Part shown: piece by piece, positions 1-11,275 of the stretch
Layout: each line of letters starts with the position of its first letter
How positions within the stretch are numbered: position 1 is the stretch's first letter
Source: Escallonia rubra
Lineage: Eukaryota; Streptophyta; Magnoliopsida; Escalloniales; Escalloniaceae
Reading direction: 5' to 3'
NCBI GenBank assembly: GCA_033065855.1
Contig: JAVXUO010002134.1
Location: 186,001 to 250,000 of the forward strand
DNA: 64,000 bases
The notes under the pieces: generated by a model
What the model saw: only the letters and a program-made list of their open reading frames with translations
Databases searched by the model: none
What the model was told of the DNA's origin: nothing
Position numbers and translations under genes: made by a program

Positions 1-351
1 TTAGCTCTCAATGGTTAACTCACAGCATTTATCTCTCAACGACTAATACTTCTCAATGGCGTTTGATGTGTGTTGTGTTTGGTGTTGAAAACCTTTGACA
101 AACTTTTCCTTTGACCGGAGAAGAAGTAGGTGGCTAGTTGCCAAATGCATAGTGCATAATTCTTGTTCACACATGACTAGTCACTTTGAGAATAATTACC
201 AAAGTCGGCTTGTGTGAACAACAAATGCATTCTCACCTTTTCTCATGCTTGTCTTTGACAAATTGAGTCCACCCAAAAAAATAAACCTTGAAGTTGTGTG
301 TGGAAGCTTTAGCTTCCACAAACGATTCCATGTCTTCGAGGGTATAGCGCC

Positions 352-540
352 TCAAGGGTTAAAAAGCAAATTCGCAGATTCAACATGGTATACTTTTTGC
401 ATGTGGAGAAGGTGATAGCCAGATCGTACTAAATAATGGCCAGAAGGGGTCAGGTCCCAGATCAATTTATCAGGGTAGTTGTTGTTTGAGATGTGATAGC
501 TACTGATCAGTTTACAAATGCTCTCTGAATTTCGTTTTTT
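352..540 (-). pseudogene. LINE remnant, zf-RVT region (copy 1)
   Basis: On the minus strand the translation contains a stretch like the segment just before the reverse-transcriptase zinc-binding domain of plant LINEs: I-x-D-LIW, then TPSGHYLVRSGYHLL. In intact LINEs this lies near the C-terminal end of ORF2. Only about 50 residues remain, ending at a long T run (538-550). The same remnant sits at 30955-31130 in copy 2, so the insertion predates the segmental duplication. Confidence 0.6.
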
Positions 541-609
541 TTTTTTTTTGAATGAGAGTGATGTTCCATGCCTGATTGAGATGAAAATCCAGTACCATTT
601 GAATTTCAC

Positions 610-1378
610 TGTTTGGTTGTCGCTAATCCTGGGGTTTCCCTTAGCCAGTAGTTATCTCAAACGGAGGTTGTGTGACCGTAACCAACGTAGCCCTGGAAGC
701 AATCAATCCCGTCTATGGAGAATTTTCTCGCCGTACCCACGAAATATTTACTGTTGCTTTTGCTTCAAAAAAAATTCTTGACCTTACAGTACTTGCTTTA
801 AAAGTTTGACTGAATTGGGAGTCGTGATTTTGCATAACATGTCAAGATCGAGGATTTGTTCTAAGATAGAGCTTGTTTTGAGGGCCAAATCTTGTTGGTA
901 GCAATATCCATAGTCCTTTCTTATAAAGGAGTAGGGCTTGATATATCAGCAGATCTGAGATGGAAAAAGGCGTGCGTCGGGGAGTTTTTGTACTGAGAGC
1001 TGGTCCAAAAATGACCTAAACTTATTGACATACCTCTGAACTTCATATTTGGACGATGCTAGCTTCCATGTCTAAAATCTTACCCGTCAGCATGCATTTG
1101 AATATACTTTGGTCTTCCTGTAATTTTGCTTTCTTAATCAGGAATAAGCACGCTACTACGTACCGAACCAGGCAATGTAGGACCTCTTCTTGTTAAACTT
1201 GGAGAAGAAGAAGCCATGGTCGAGTCCAAAAACTGGTTTAGGTCTTCAAATTTCAACGGGGTAAAAGAGGTTTAAACCCGAAAGGCCGCATCTCAATAAA
1301 GCGTAAAGCAAAGGGACAGGTAGGGCTAATTTTTGGGGTGGTCAAATCAAGGCTCATAAAGGCAAGTATGCTGCTGTT
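610..1378. other. Non-coding, no gene seen
   Basis: This stretch is duplicated at about 31180-32020. Reading frames are short and differ between the two copies, which argues against a conserved gene. I see no recognisable domain. Confidence 0.5.
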
Positions 1379-1398
1379 GGGGGGGGGGGGGGGGGGGG
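1379..1398 (+). repeat. Poly(G) run, 20 bases
   Basis: Twenty consecutive G. In copy 2 the same position holds about 150 bp of ordinary sequence (about 32025-32170), so one copy has gained or lost material exactly here. Confidence 0.9.
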
Positions 1399-1419
1399 AG
1401 CAGAGATGCTATATCCACA

Positions 1420-1560
1420 AAATGCCGCTAAATATTTTTTAGCGACAACAAATTGTCACTATAAATATCAGTAACAGCGACAAAATACTTTTAATAATAA
1501 TCTTTTGTCGCTAAATGCTGTACAGTACCTCTGCTGTACAGCAGAAGATCTTGATCCGGG
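1420..1560. mobile_element. Small palindromic MITE-like element (copy 1)
   Basis: Contains short inverted blocks of the type ttttttagcgaca and tgtcgctaaa, and ends in a ctgctgtacagcagaagatc motif. The copy 2 counterpart (about 32168-32345) keeps an inverted version of that motif at its left end. This suggests an element of about 170 bp with terminal inverted repeats; the left end is missing here, next to the poly(G) run. Confidence 0.5.
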
Positions 1561-4500
1561 GCATCCTATCATCATTGATTTTGAACTTGAAAGAGAACAT
1601 TATATAACAATGTCAGAGAGGTTTGTATATCATGGTTTCTTGACTTTCTTCCATTGCCCATTGCTTTGTATTAGACATAAATTTAATGGAGTGTTACACT
1701 TTATTGTTGGAAGGCTCGTACCAAATTCTGCAAAAGGGTATTGTTGGCAAGAGTCTTTTTTGAATGAAAAGTTAAAATTTTACGTAGTTTACTTAAAATC
1801 TCGGAATCTACGAGGTGTAATGTTTGATGACTTTCTCAAATGAGTACTACGTAACTATAATTGGTCATGAGATAAATAACTTAGAAGTAACTGTTGCAAC
1901 GACAAAAAAAGAAGAGACGACTGCGATAAAAAATTAGAAGGAGATAGAGAGTAATGAAAAGTCGAAAAATAGAGAGGAAAGCAACGTGAAAGTGGGCGTG
2001 AATTACGAAGGTAGATCTTTGATAAATTTGACAAAAAACTAGCCGAGAGTAGTTTCTTCAACGATAATTTGGCATCATACATCATCCTTTCAAATCTCTA
2101 GTACAATTTCATAAATTCGCTTTGACACATGCCAACCAATATATTTCATTTCAGATACTAAAAATCTTTTAATTTAAGTGAAATTTTTACTTGAAATACC
2201 CTGTCCAAATACAGTGTTAACGTAAATCATATTTTTCCCTTGAAAGTGTGATGCATCATTCTTCAACTGCGTTGTGATTGATTGGAATGACTTTCCGTCC
2301 TAAGCAACACAATCAACAAATCAGTGTCAATAGTGACTTGCCCAAGTCTCCTTTTTTAGCAACAGTTTTGATATTAAAAGGACATGGGCCACTCTGGGTC
2401 TCTTCATGCATGTAGAACTTAAAAAGGGAAATAGGAAACATCAAATCTAATTTTAATCATTATGTCACTAGTAAGGTTCTCATATATAGGGTGTAAAATA
2501 TACCAATCCTCTTCTTTTTGTACGGGGAAAATACTCTTTGTTTTTCTTTTCACTTTGCACCAACATTTCTCATTATTCTTTGGTTTATATAGAACAAGTG
2601 AATTGAGAAACTCATAAAACACAATTACAGCTATATGTCGCGATACATCGTGATATTTTATATGTTAGCGTTTTTGTGCGGCACATCATCATATTATATT
2701 TATTTTATGTAGAGTAAGATTTATAAAATCACTAAACATAAAAGTGTTGCTAAAGGTCAACAAGATATTATCTTGAATGGTGTTCTTATTTTTAGATTAT
2801 ACCCTATATAATTTGTAAACTAATTCTGACATTCTACATAACAAATATAGCAACCAATTAAAACTCAATTCCGTTATGATATCTTTGAAAAGTATTTTCT
2901 AATACTTAAAATGAAAATTCATGGATCCAAAAATCATAAGTGACACATGAGATTTAGAAAGAAAAAAAAAGTCACATGATAATATATTGTAGTAAATATC
3001 TACGATAGCAAATGCACAAAGTCATCTATATAACATTTTATATAGCTTTTACAATCCTTTTGGTAAACATAGAAAATGTGCAATATATTTTAATGGCGTC
3101 TCGCAAAAACGAAAAATGGCTTTATAAAATCATAATAACAGTAATAGAGCTTATTAATAAATCTATTACTTAAAAAAGAATTTAAAGCTATACACAACAT
3201 GTTAGTGTCACGAAAAGTCTCCAGATATTATCTTGAGCAGAGTTCTTACTTTTAAATTGACTTTATTTTGCAGAAATAACGAAGATTATAATTTTAAGCC
3301 TTGCATAATGTGGAAACCAATTCCAAACAGTCTAAAACTCTATCGAACCAATACTCTACATTACTAGGACCTATTTTGCCTCACGTGTCCTTAAAATCGC
3401 GCTTTAATATGAAGATAAAATTTTCTGTTTCTGAAACACGAAAGTACCACATGAAAAAAAGTGATGTTGAAGTATATTCAATTTATTAGTTCTATCGGCT
3501 TTATAAAGTTACAATGACGAAATAGTTGCATAACATATAGTATTAATAAACGAGTTGTAGACATGATCTTATGACCTACAATTTGGCTATATCTGTTATA
3601 CAAGATTTACAAAGGAAACCACATATATGAATTTCAGAAAGAAGGAAAAAAATAATAATACGAGTTACATATCTATGTAAAAACATATGATAAACGAATA
3701 TAGTCTAAAAATAATTTTCCTATAGGGCCAAAATGACCAATAATATGACTCTAATTCACTTAGTTAATTAATTTTATTTCAATAATAAGAATAACTAAAT
3801 AAATCTTAGACTAATTATAAGTGTTAGAACTTATTTTTGATTGTTTTGTGAATTAGGAAAAATGGTGATCCAACAATCATAAATGACATATGAGACTTTG
3901 TACATATAACAAATCATGTAATAATTTTATTGTGGTACATATTTACCATAATCAATGCAATAAGTTATCTATATAATATGTTGTAGTATATATATACCAT
4001 AACCAATGCAAAACATCATCTATATAATACCCAGCTTTTACAATCCCTTGGTAAACAAGCAATATGAAATATTTTGTAATGGGTTCTCTTGACAAAGAAA
4101 TCGCATTTCATCGAAATATCAAATTATATGCAAAAAAAAAATTTATGTTTCGTGCATTAAAAACCCAGTATAGGAAACTAAAAATGATGTTACAAATGAA
4201 TTGAACTGTTTAGTTTTTTTAGTTGTAAAAAGGTAGTTGCATAATGTACAGACTATTTGCCTTAATAAATGAGTTGTAGGCCAACCTTTTTAGTAAAGAC
4301 CTCACAACCTACAGGTTGGTTTTATCTTTTAATTTTATATAAGATTAAGAAAAGATATCATACATGAAATATACAAAAAAAAAATAAAAAAATAGCACAA
4401 GTAATGTATCTATGTAATTCTATGAACATATGATAAACGAATATAGTCAAATAATTAATTTTTATATAGGGCCTTAATGACCAACAAAAGATTCTAATTT

Positions 4501-5660
4501 GTTTAGTTAATTAACTTTATACAAATTATAGATGTAATTGATAAATCTTAGACTGATAGTTGATAAGTATATACTAAACATGTTAGTTCATCTAAATGTA
4601 TGCAAATGTTGTTTTGGATTTGACCTTATTTTTAAATTTACTTAACTTTCCAGGAACAATATTAGGGTTATATGGTGAAACCTTATATAATTTGAAAACT
4701 AGTTCTCAAACTCTAGTTACGCAATGCACTAATTTATTGTGACTTAATTTTGAGTGTTGTATCTTTAAAAACAACTCTTTCATACAAAGATACAAATTTC
4801 AATCTTAAAAAGCAAAAATGACTTTGAGATTTTCAAGGAAAAAAAAAATGATGTAACAGATGATTGAAATTTATAACAATCTAATTTATGTAGTTAGATA
4901 TTTACTGATAAGATAATCATTGCAATAATATATCATGTGAATTCAATAACAATTATTTGATTAACGACAGCCTTATAAAATATTAGTTTAATATAATGAT
5001 ATTTGTTATGTTTTTGCAAGTTCATTGTAGTTACATGTATAACTTGTCATATTTTAAGTATATAAAGATTATATCATGTTAAGATAAAATAAGTATCAAT
5101 GAGAAAAAAGCTATTAACCCAAACTTGACTCAAGTCACTGGACTAATAATAGTATAAAAGAGCTTTTTCCAAAGGGGAGCGTCACATATTTGTAGTCGAT
5201 GGTTTACGATAAAGAAAAAATCTGGTTCGATTAGAATCTATTGCCTTCACGCGAATATTTCAACACAGAGTATTGTCAAAGCTTTTTAACAAATCAAATC
5301 CTCTATTGCGTTCCACATATTGTTGATATTTCAACAATGTGGAACACAACATGTACTGATTACGCTTTCAACGAATGAAATAGGAGATATGAAAAAATCG
5401 GATATCCCGATCGCCGAAATCTAACCAGTCACTTTTGGAATGCCGAGCCAAAAAACCTTTTCACAGGTCAGGAAAAAAATCAAGAGTGGTCCTAATTAAG
5501 TTTAGAGTACAGACAAGCCGATGAGTCTAGATCTGAGCCCGAATGAAACAGAGAGGAAAGAAGACAGGAAGTGGACTGGATGAGTCCCACAGGTTATCAA
5601 CATTGTACGATTCCACTTAATTAATTCCGTATGGACAACTTTTAAGCAAAACATGATTTA
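1561..5660. other. AT-rich intergenic DNA, no gene seen
   Basis: About 4 kb of AT-rich sequence, duplicated at about 32345-36272. The longest frame (1505-1843, plus) is broken in copy 2, so it is probably not a gene. I recognised no domain, RNA gene or clean repeat boundary. Confidence 0.5.
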
Positions 5661-5661
5661 G

Positions 5662-6150
5662 ATTTCAAAAGGAGCACCCCGGATCATCTCTCTCTAGAAA
5701 TTCGTTTCTACTAAAATCGATCTAAAAGAAGACAAACTCTGTTAGGTGATTGGAGGAGGGGTAGCAATTGGATGGGGGTTGCAGGTAATGGAGGAGGGGG
5801 CGGGGAAGAGGATGGAGGGGGTCTCGTCGGAAACGGAGAGGGGCTCGCAGCGGCGGAGGAGAGGGCGACGAGGTGGCGGCGGTCGTGGATGGCTCCCTTC
5901 ATGAGGCGGTGCCGCCCCCTTCTCTCTCCCCGACTCTGTTGCTGCCGCTAAGAAGAGGGAAGGAAGGGGAGAGAGTCGGCTCAGAGCACCGATTGCTGAG
6001 CCCTGAAGAAGTGCCGTTTGATGCAATTAAGTCATTAGCTGACGTGGCATTTTCTGAGCCATTGGATATAATCCAACGGCTGTAACTAGAGTTACAACAT
6101 CACTGTTGTAACCCTAGTTACAGCGGTGGATCTGGATCCCAACATATTGG
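5662..6150. other. Copy-1-specific GC-rich insertion
   Basis: Between matching flanks (left atgattt; right atcgctctccaataatgtac) copy 1 holds about 490 bp that copy 2 lacks. Its composition is unlike the AT-rich neighbourhood: 5740-5990 is strongly GC-rich and open in several frames. It ends with the hairpin at 6079-6124. A captured fragment of a host gene's first exon or UTR inside a transposon is possible, but I found no clear terminal repeats and no recognisable protein. Confidence 0.55.
6079..6124. repeat. Near-perfect hairpin, 21-bp arms
   Basis: The left arm gctgtaactagagttacaac-a pairs with the right arm at 6104-6124 over 21 bases with one mismatch, around a 4-base tcac loop. It lies at the right edge of the copy-1-specific insertion. 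Confidence 0.8.
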
Positions 6151-7376
6151 ATCGCTCTCCAATAATGTACAGGTGGTGGTTTTTATCTGGGCAGAATTCA
6201 CCTAATTAAAGTAGGGTAGGTGCAAATATAAAGATGGTACAAAATTTAGCGGTTGATATCATTTGGTTTCATTGAATGACAATTGGGAAAGTCTGGTGCT
6301 TCTAGTAGTGAATTTTATAGCATTCTGGGAAGAATGAGCGAATGATACTCTCTGCTGCATGGCTCCATGTCCCCCCTCCAATAGAATAGGGCGCATGAAC
6401 ATTATTCTAATAGACTTTTAGTACCATGTGAACCAAATGCGTCCAAAGATTGTGTCTTCATCATCCCAAATCCTTAGTGTTCACCATATATATCTTGTGT
6501 GGTTTGTGTTTTTAAGATTTCCGATGAACTGCGTCCTCACATTATTATTATTACACTGTAAAAGCTTTAAGAAAATTGACATATATACACTGGTTTACAA
6601 CAAATGCAGCAGCATATGACGTGACATTTCAAGATCCAAATCATAGACGACGCCCCCTTTTATATATTTATCGCGCGTTGATCACGAATGAGATGCCCAT
6701 CTATCAAGGCAATCGGTGTTAAGTTACTACCCGTGCAAAAATTAAAACAAAAATTAAGTTGTACAACTTTTAACTAGACAACCGGACGAAATGCAACGTT
6801 TTGCTACTACGAAAGAAGAAGAGATGCAAGCAAAAAGAATTCGATATAGATTCCATCAAATGAAAGAGCTTTGATATCAGAAAAAAAAATTATCACTTAC
6901 TTTAAAGACTCTGTATATTAATAAACGATGACAAGCAGTAAAAGCTTTCCGCACAACCCAAATAAAGGCAGGAAACTGTGCATATCAATTTTGGCAGACA
7001 GTAATTACAACCAAGTCCGGTTTTGAAGGGACATCAAGCTTGGTTGATGAACTTTTGTTGCCTTTTTTTACATTGAGTAAGATGGTTCAATCATAGAAAT
7101 TAACATAGTCAGTAACTCATATCAAATAAAAAATGTTAAAGCTTGATATTCAATTCATAAAGTGTGTTATAAAGAAGAATAAAGCTCACCAAGTATATGA
7201 ACCGATCGTTATCCTCATCTACAATTGATGTGAGATTGCAACACACGCTCCCACGCATAGCGTGAAGTTTCAAAAGCGGATGTAAGCAATATGTTTCTCG
7301 AATACTCTAGGATCGGGAAGGGCTGATACCATGTGGGCCAAAAAAAATGAATGGCCAAAAAAAGAAATGAAGTAAA
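6151..7376. other. Upstream region of MYB copy 1
   Basis: Non-coding sequence shared with 36968-38183 in copy 2. It includes scattered A/T tracts and no convincing reading frame, and is probably the distal promoter of the MYB gene that follows. Confidence 0.5.
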
Positions 7377-7406
7377 CACGTGCTGACCAAGTAGACTATA
7401 TATATA
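7377..7406 (+). promoter_or_regulatory. G-box and TATA box of MYB copy 1
   Basis: CACGTG lies at 7377-7382 and a tatatatata tract at 7397-7406, about 70 bp before the ATG at 7475. A start site near 7430 would fit. G-boxes are bound by bHLH and bZIP factors. Copy 2 keeps the G-box (38184-38189), but its TATA tract is changed to tagatatata. Confidence 0.55.
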
Positions 7407-7474
7407 CAGAGGGTTCTACGCGTTAAATCTACCAAGTCCCATACAGAGGTTGGGACTAATCAGGGAGGTCATAA

Positions 7475-8623
7475 ATGGGAAGGAGACCATGCTGTGCCAA
7501 GGAGGGAATCAACAGAGGTGCATGGACTGCTAGAGAAGACAAAGTGCTCACGTCCTACATTCAAACCCATGGAGAAGGCAAATGGAGAGACCTCCCTCAA
7601 AAAGCCGGTCAGTGCAGATCTCTGCCTCTTTTGTTGCTGCATGTGTTTTCTTAATCTGAAGTGCAAGTAACAATGGTGGTTTTTGATGGCAGGCTTGAAC
7701 CGTTGCGGCAAGAGTTGCAGGCTCAGATGGCTGAATTATCTCAGGCCAGACATAAAGAGAGGCAACATTTCGCTGGAAGAAGAGGAGCTCATTGTTAGGC
7801 TTCATAAACTCCTTGGTAACAGGTAATGGTTTTGACCACTCCAAATTTGTATTGTTGCTTCCCCTTAAACTTATGATGCTTTTCTTGAGGGGTTAGTGAC
7901 TGTATCGCCAGTACCAACTGTATTACAATTCTACAAGCACAAGGTGCAATGTGTCTCCTCGTTCCCTCTGATAACAGTGAAAGTCCATTCAGTTTGTGTG
8001 ACCTTATATAGGGTAACTGTAGCTGTTTGATGAATATGAGGGTGCTTTCGTAACTAAGATTTTGCTGATGCTATTGTAGGTGGTCACTCATCGCGGGGAG
8101 ACTTCCAGGGCGAACAGATAATGAAATCAAAAACTACTGGAACACCAACTTGGGCAAGCGATCGAGTTCTACCAAGCAAGAAAAGAAAGCCGATGAGAAG
8201 GGATCCATATGGACTTCCTCGGTTGCACTGAAACCAGTCGATTCACACCAAGTGATCCGAACTAAGGCTCGAATATGCAGCAAGGTTGTTATTCCATGGC
8301 AACTCGAAAACGAAATGGTCAAGAAAGATGATCAACCATTCATTACGTGGGACAGTGAAAGCCCGACCTCTTTGTCTCTGCCAGAGGATGATTTCTCCCA
8401 CCTTTTGGGGGATTTCAACGTCATTGACCTTTTGACATCGGATGCTCTTGACTTGGAGTTCAACCAAGAAAATGGTCGTGATAGTATAATCGGTAACGGA
8501 GGTGGTGAAGATTTTGGTGGCACGGCGATGTCATCTGATCAAGAATTTCATGTTTCTGCTATTGAAGCCTTGCTAAGCTCATTAAGTGATGGAGCTATGC
8601 CAGACACAGCCCAAAGCAAGTGA
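7475..8623 (+). CDS. R2R3-MYB transcription factor, TT2-like subgroup 5 (copy 1)
   Basis: Three exons: 7475-7607, 7693-7822 and 8080-8623. The 133 bp and 130 bp first exons are the classic R2R3-MYB pattern, and all junctions are GT..AG. The 268-residue protein begins [12 protein letters not shown]2 spans about 14-63 with regular tryptophans (W17, W37, W57); R3 spans about 67-112. The bHLH-binding signature [DE]Lx2[RK]x3Lx6Lx3R is complete (E76, L77, R80, L84, L91, R95). DNEIKNYWN follows the R3 helix, as in proanthocyanidin-type MYBs rather than the ANDV anthocyanin type. The C-terminal subgroup 5 motif reads [12 protein letters not shown] (146-157), with Ile153 where relatives have a basic residue. 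The acidic C-terminus suits an activator. Expected role by family: nuclear regulator of flavonoid genes with bHLH/WD40 partners. A possible AATAAA lies at 8832-8837. The gene is intact, and the family call is firm; the target pathway is inferred. Confidence 0.93.
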
Positions 8624-9584
8624 GCCTGTTCAATTCATAAAATACTGTTAAAGAAAGAATGGTTTGTGTTGTGGGAAATTGGTTGTTATTTTGGAAAGAG
8701 TTGTAGGCCTTAGTTAGACCTAATAAGCCTAATTCTGTTTTACATTATTTTCATTTACTGTGGTTAGAGTTGTAATTTTCTTATGGTCCGTGGGTATGAA
8801 AATTGAAACCAACCACTCGGGGGTTCAACGTAATAAACTTGAAGGGTACTGATGCTTATGACTCTTTTGAATAGGTGAATTGGTTTCAGGCTCGTCACGC
8901 CATGCCGCTCACACCACTATTTTCTAAATTGAGATGGAAGTTCCTTGGCATTTTTAAGAAATTTGAGACTACTTGCTCTATTTTAAATCACTAATAAAAA
9001 AGAGACAAAAAAAAATAAAAAAAATTCCCCCTCTTTATATTCCTAAAAGAATACATATAATACTGAAAGATGACAAAAATAAATTCTGATCAATTTCTAA
9101 TTCTGCTTAAATAATAATTATTAGGAATTCGAAACAAAAAAAAGGACAATTCCATTTAGAACTATTATATATAGGCGCAACTGCCTCCATCATTGACTGT
9201 CTCTCCGCACCGTAATAACAAGATTCGAATATCAACTCGCGTAAGCTAACACTATTATTCTAATGCATTTAGCCACTTGCTTTTCACTGTTCATTACGAA
9301 ATTAAATTGGCCGGGCAAACCTTGTGAAATGTGACTGCTTATGTAAGGTAAAAAAAAAAGGTGGCTAATAATTTGTAATAAAGAATTCATTTTGACAAAA
9401 GGAGATACTACACCCAGACCGTTGACCACGTGAATGAATTGTTTGGTTCGAAGAATTCTGTAAAAAGATTTAGCACATTAAGAGGATGGTTGGGAAAATA
9501 AACCAAAGGTTGACTTGGCTTGACCACCCTGTCACGTGTGACCAATATTACATGTCCTTTTGTTATGTTCAACACATTTAATCT
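8624..9584. other. 3' flank of MYB copy 1 and duplication edge
   Basis: Non-coding. It includes the empty site (9110/9111) of the Helitron present in copy 2 and the right edge of the segmental duplication at about 9471. No gene is seen. Confidence 0.6.
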
Positions 9585-11275
9585 TTGGAAAAAATTTGGC
9601 TGCTACCTCCCTTGGAGGAACCCCTTATATAGCGACAATCAATTGTCTTTAAATGTTTCTAGTGGCTTTAATTTAGTGACGCTAAAAAAGTGCTGCTAAT
9701 AATTGTTATCGTTTGAAACATTTAGCCACTATTAATTGTTACTATACATAGGGTTGAAGGAAGATTCCTACAACACGGGTAGGAGCCAAAGTTTGTTCTC
9801 TTTCTTTTGCCAACACTTTTTTTCTCTCCTGACTCACTTTCTTTCCCTCCTTTATCTCTCTTCAGGCTTATAATAAGAAAGACACAATATATAACTTATA
9901 TCCTTAATATGCGTGCCATGACAGTTGACGATTATTAAGGGACAGAGGGAGTAACAGAGAGGTAATCTTTGAGCTTTTTCTAGTGTCATAAGTTGAACGA
10001 TCTTCTTTTTATTAAGAGCATTTATTGTTAATTCCTGCCCAGCGACAACCTCTATAAATGTGTTGGTGAAAGATTAGATGTGAACATAAAAATAGAATAA
10101 GAAAGTGTAGAAAAAGTATATATACACGCGCGCGCGCCTACAAAACCTTTCTTGATAGGATAGTGACCAATTCTTTTGGAAAAATTTTAAAAAGAAAATT
10201 GATCAGTTATTTATGAATGGAGGGTGTATTTTTTTTGTCACTGTCCAGTATTACCACACTCCAATTTACTGGCATTGTGCTAAGTTCAACATCTTTGACA
10301 GGTCAAAGGCCGGACATTCATATCCGACTTAGAGAGTTTGCAAAATAATTCCTTATCATGAGCCAAAAGAAGTAGATTACAAAATAGCTCATCAAGGACG
10401 ATAGTCCAATCCAACCTCAACCCCAAGCGTGCTATTATCAGGAACAGAATCATCAAAAGATGATCTTTACATTCATACGTTTTTCATTCCATGAGTAGCT
10501 AGCAATTGTCTCTAAAATATGAATAGTTGTTACAAGCACAAAACTATTAGAAGTGGCTATTTTTTCCATCTAATATGCTAATCTGCCTTCCAGTTTGTAG
10601 CTAAAAGATCAACATTTCTTACTAAAGTATCGCTTAAGCAAACTAAAAGTGATAATAGAGATAATAAGGAGACGAACACAACTTTCTTCCTTTACGAAGT
10701 TTACAAGGAGAATGAACTTAGCAAGTACCGTCCTTGGCCAACTATAAACCCATAAAGCACCCAAAGAAGGCTTCCAAGTTCGTCAACATTCCTTGGGCAT
10801 TCTATTCCATCATCATCGTATGACATTGCAGGTAATTAACGCCCTTACCATATCTCATCATATGATCAAATTCTAACGTGCTGCCCTTTTGGTTTTGGCT
10901 ATACGATTAGCATTGGTATATGGTATATTTAGTGTTATTCCGCGATGTCCAGCAGTGCATTTGACCAAGTCAAAGTTGGCAGTCGGAAAATCCACTAGTA
11001 AAATTTGAAGCAGAAGATGATCGATAGTGTTTTGAAACTTTTGGAGTTTCCTCATAAGATTACATGGTAATAAGAAACCGTGAGACATAATATCCTACTC
11101 AGTATCCACACGTACATTAACGTTCTGTCTTGAACGTGTGATGTCTCACTCATGAACAATATTCAGTATTTTCTTGCTGCCTTAAGACCAATGAAATGGC
11201 ACCCCATACGGTGCTTCTTATTAGCCTTGAAGATTTCTTTTCACTTGCGTTATGTTTTGGTTGGAGAAACAAAAC
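9501..11275. repeat. Local duplication, arm A
   Basis: Matches 13645-17296 in direct orientation: the caccctgtcacgtgtgacc string, the region from about 9970, and the block 10680-11275, which matches 16697-17296 closely. Arm A carries a MITE that arm B lacks; arm B carries a LINE that arm A lacks. Short frames such as KYRPWPTIKHPKKASKF occur in arm B, but I recognise no gene. Confidence 0.8.
9585..9803. mobile_element. MITE family 'agcgacaat', member 1
   Basis: A roughly 220 bp palindromic element. The left end ggaaaaaatttggctgctac and the right end (reverse complement gaacaaactttggctcctac) form imperfect terminal inverted repeats. The arms share tatagcgacaatcaattgtc-type blocks. The second arm of the local duplication (about 13800) lacks it. 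A relative in opposite orientation lies at about 29678-29925. Confidence 0.65.

Larger units (their letters stand above)
1..9471. repeat. Segmental duplication, copy 1 (left end outside window)
   Basis: Nearly the whole stretch recurs in the same orientation at 29994-40581, including the MYB gene, its promoter and several kb of AT-rich non-coding DNA. The match is visible from the first bases (tagctctcaatggttaactc-like in both) to the shared string around accgttgaccacgtgaatga. It stops after gtaaaaagatt, at about 9471 here and 40581 there. Copy 1 may extend left of the window. The copies differ mainly by insertions, listed separately. Confidence 0.9.

Noticed and set aside
1505..1843. 112-residue plus-strand frame
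   Set aside because: The duplicated copy (about 32300-32650) breaks the frame, so it is not conserved even within the window, and no domain is recognised.
5742..6026. 94-residue Pro/Ser-rich minus-strand frame in the GC-rich island
   Set aside because: Several frames are open in both directions and none shows a known domain. Kept only as a possible captured fragment.
7475..8623. Assignment of the MYB pair to the anthocyanin (subgroup 6) type
   Set aside because: The post-R3 residues are DNEI rather than ANDV, no KPRPR-type motif was seen, and the VIRTKAxxCSK motif fits subgroup 5.
10118..10138. acgcgcgcgcgcc alternating tract as a regulatory site
   Set aside because: Short simple-sequence run with no conserved counterpart in the duplicated arm.
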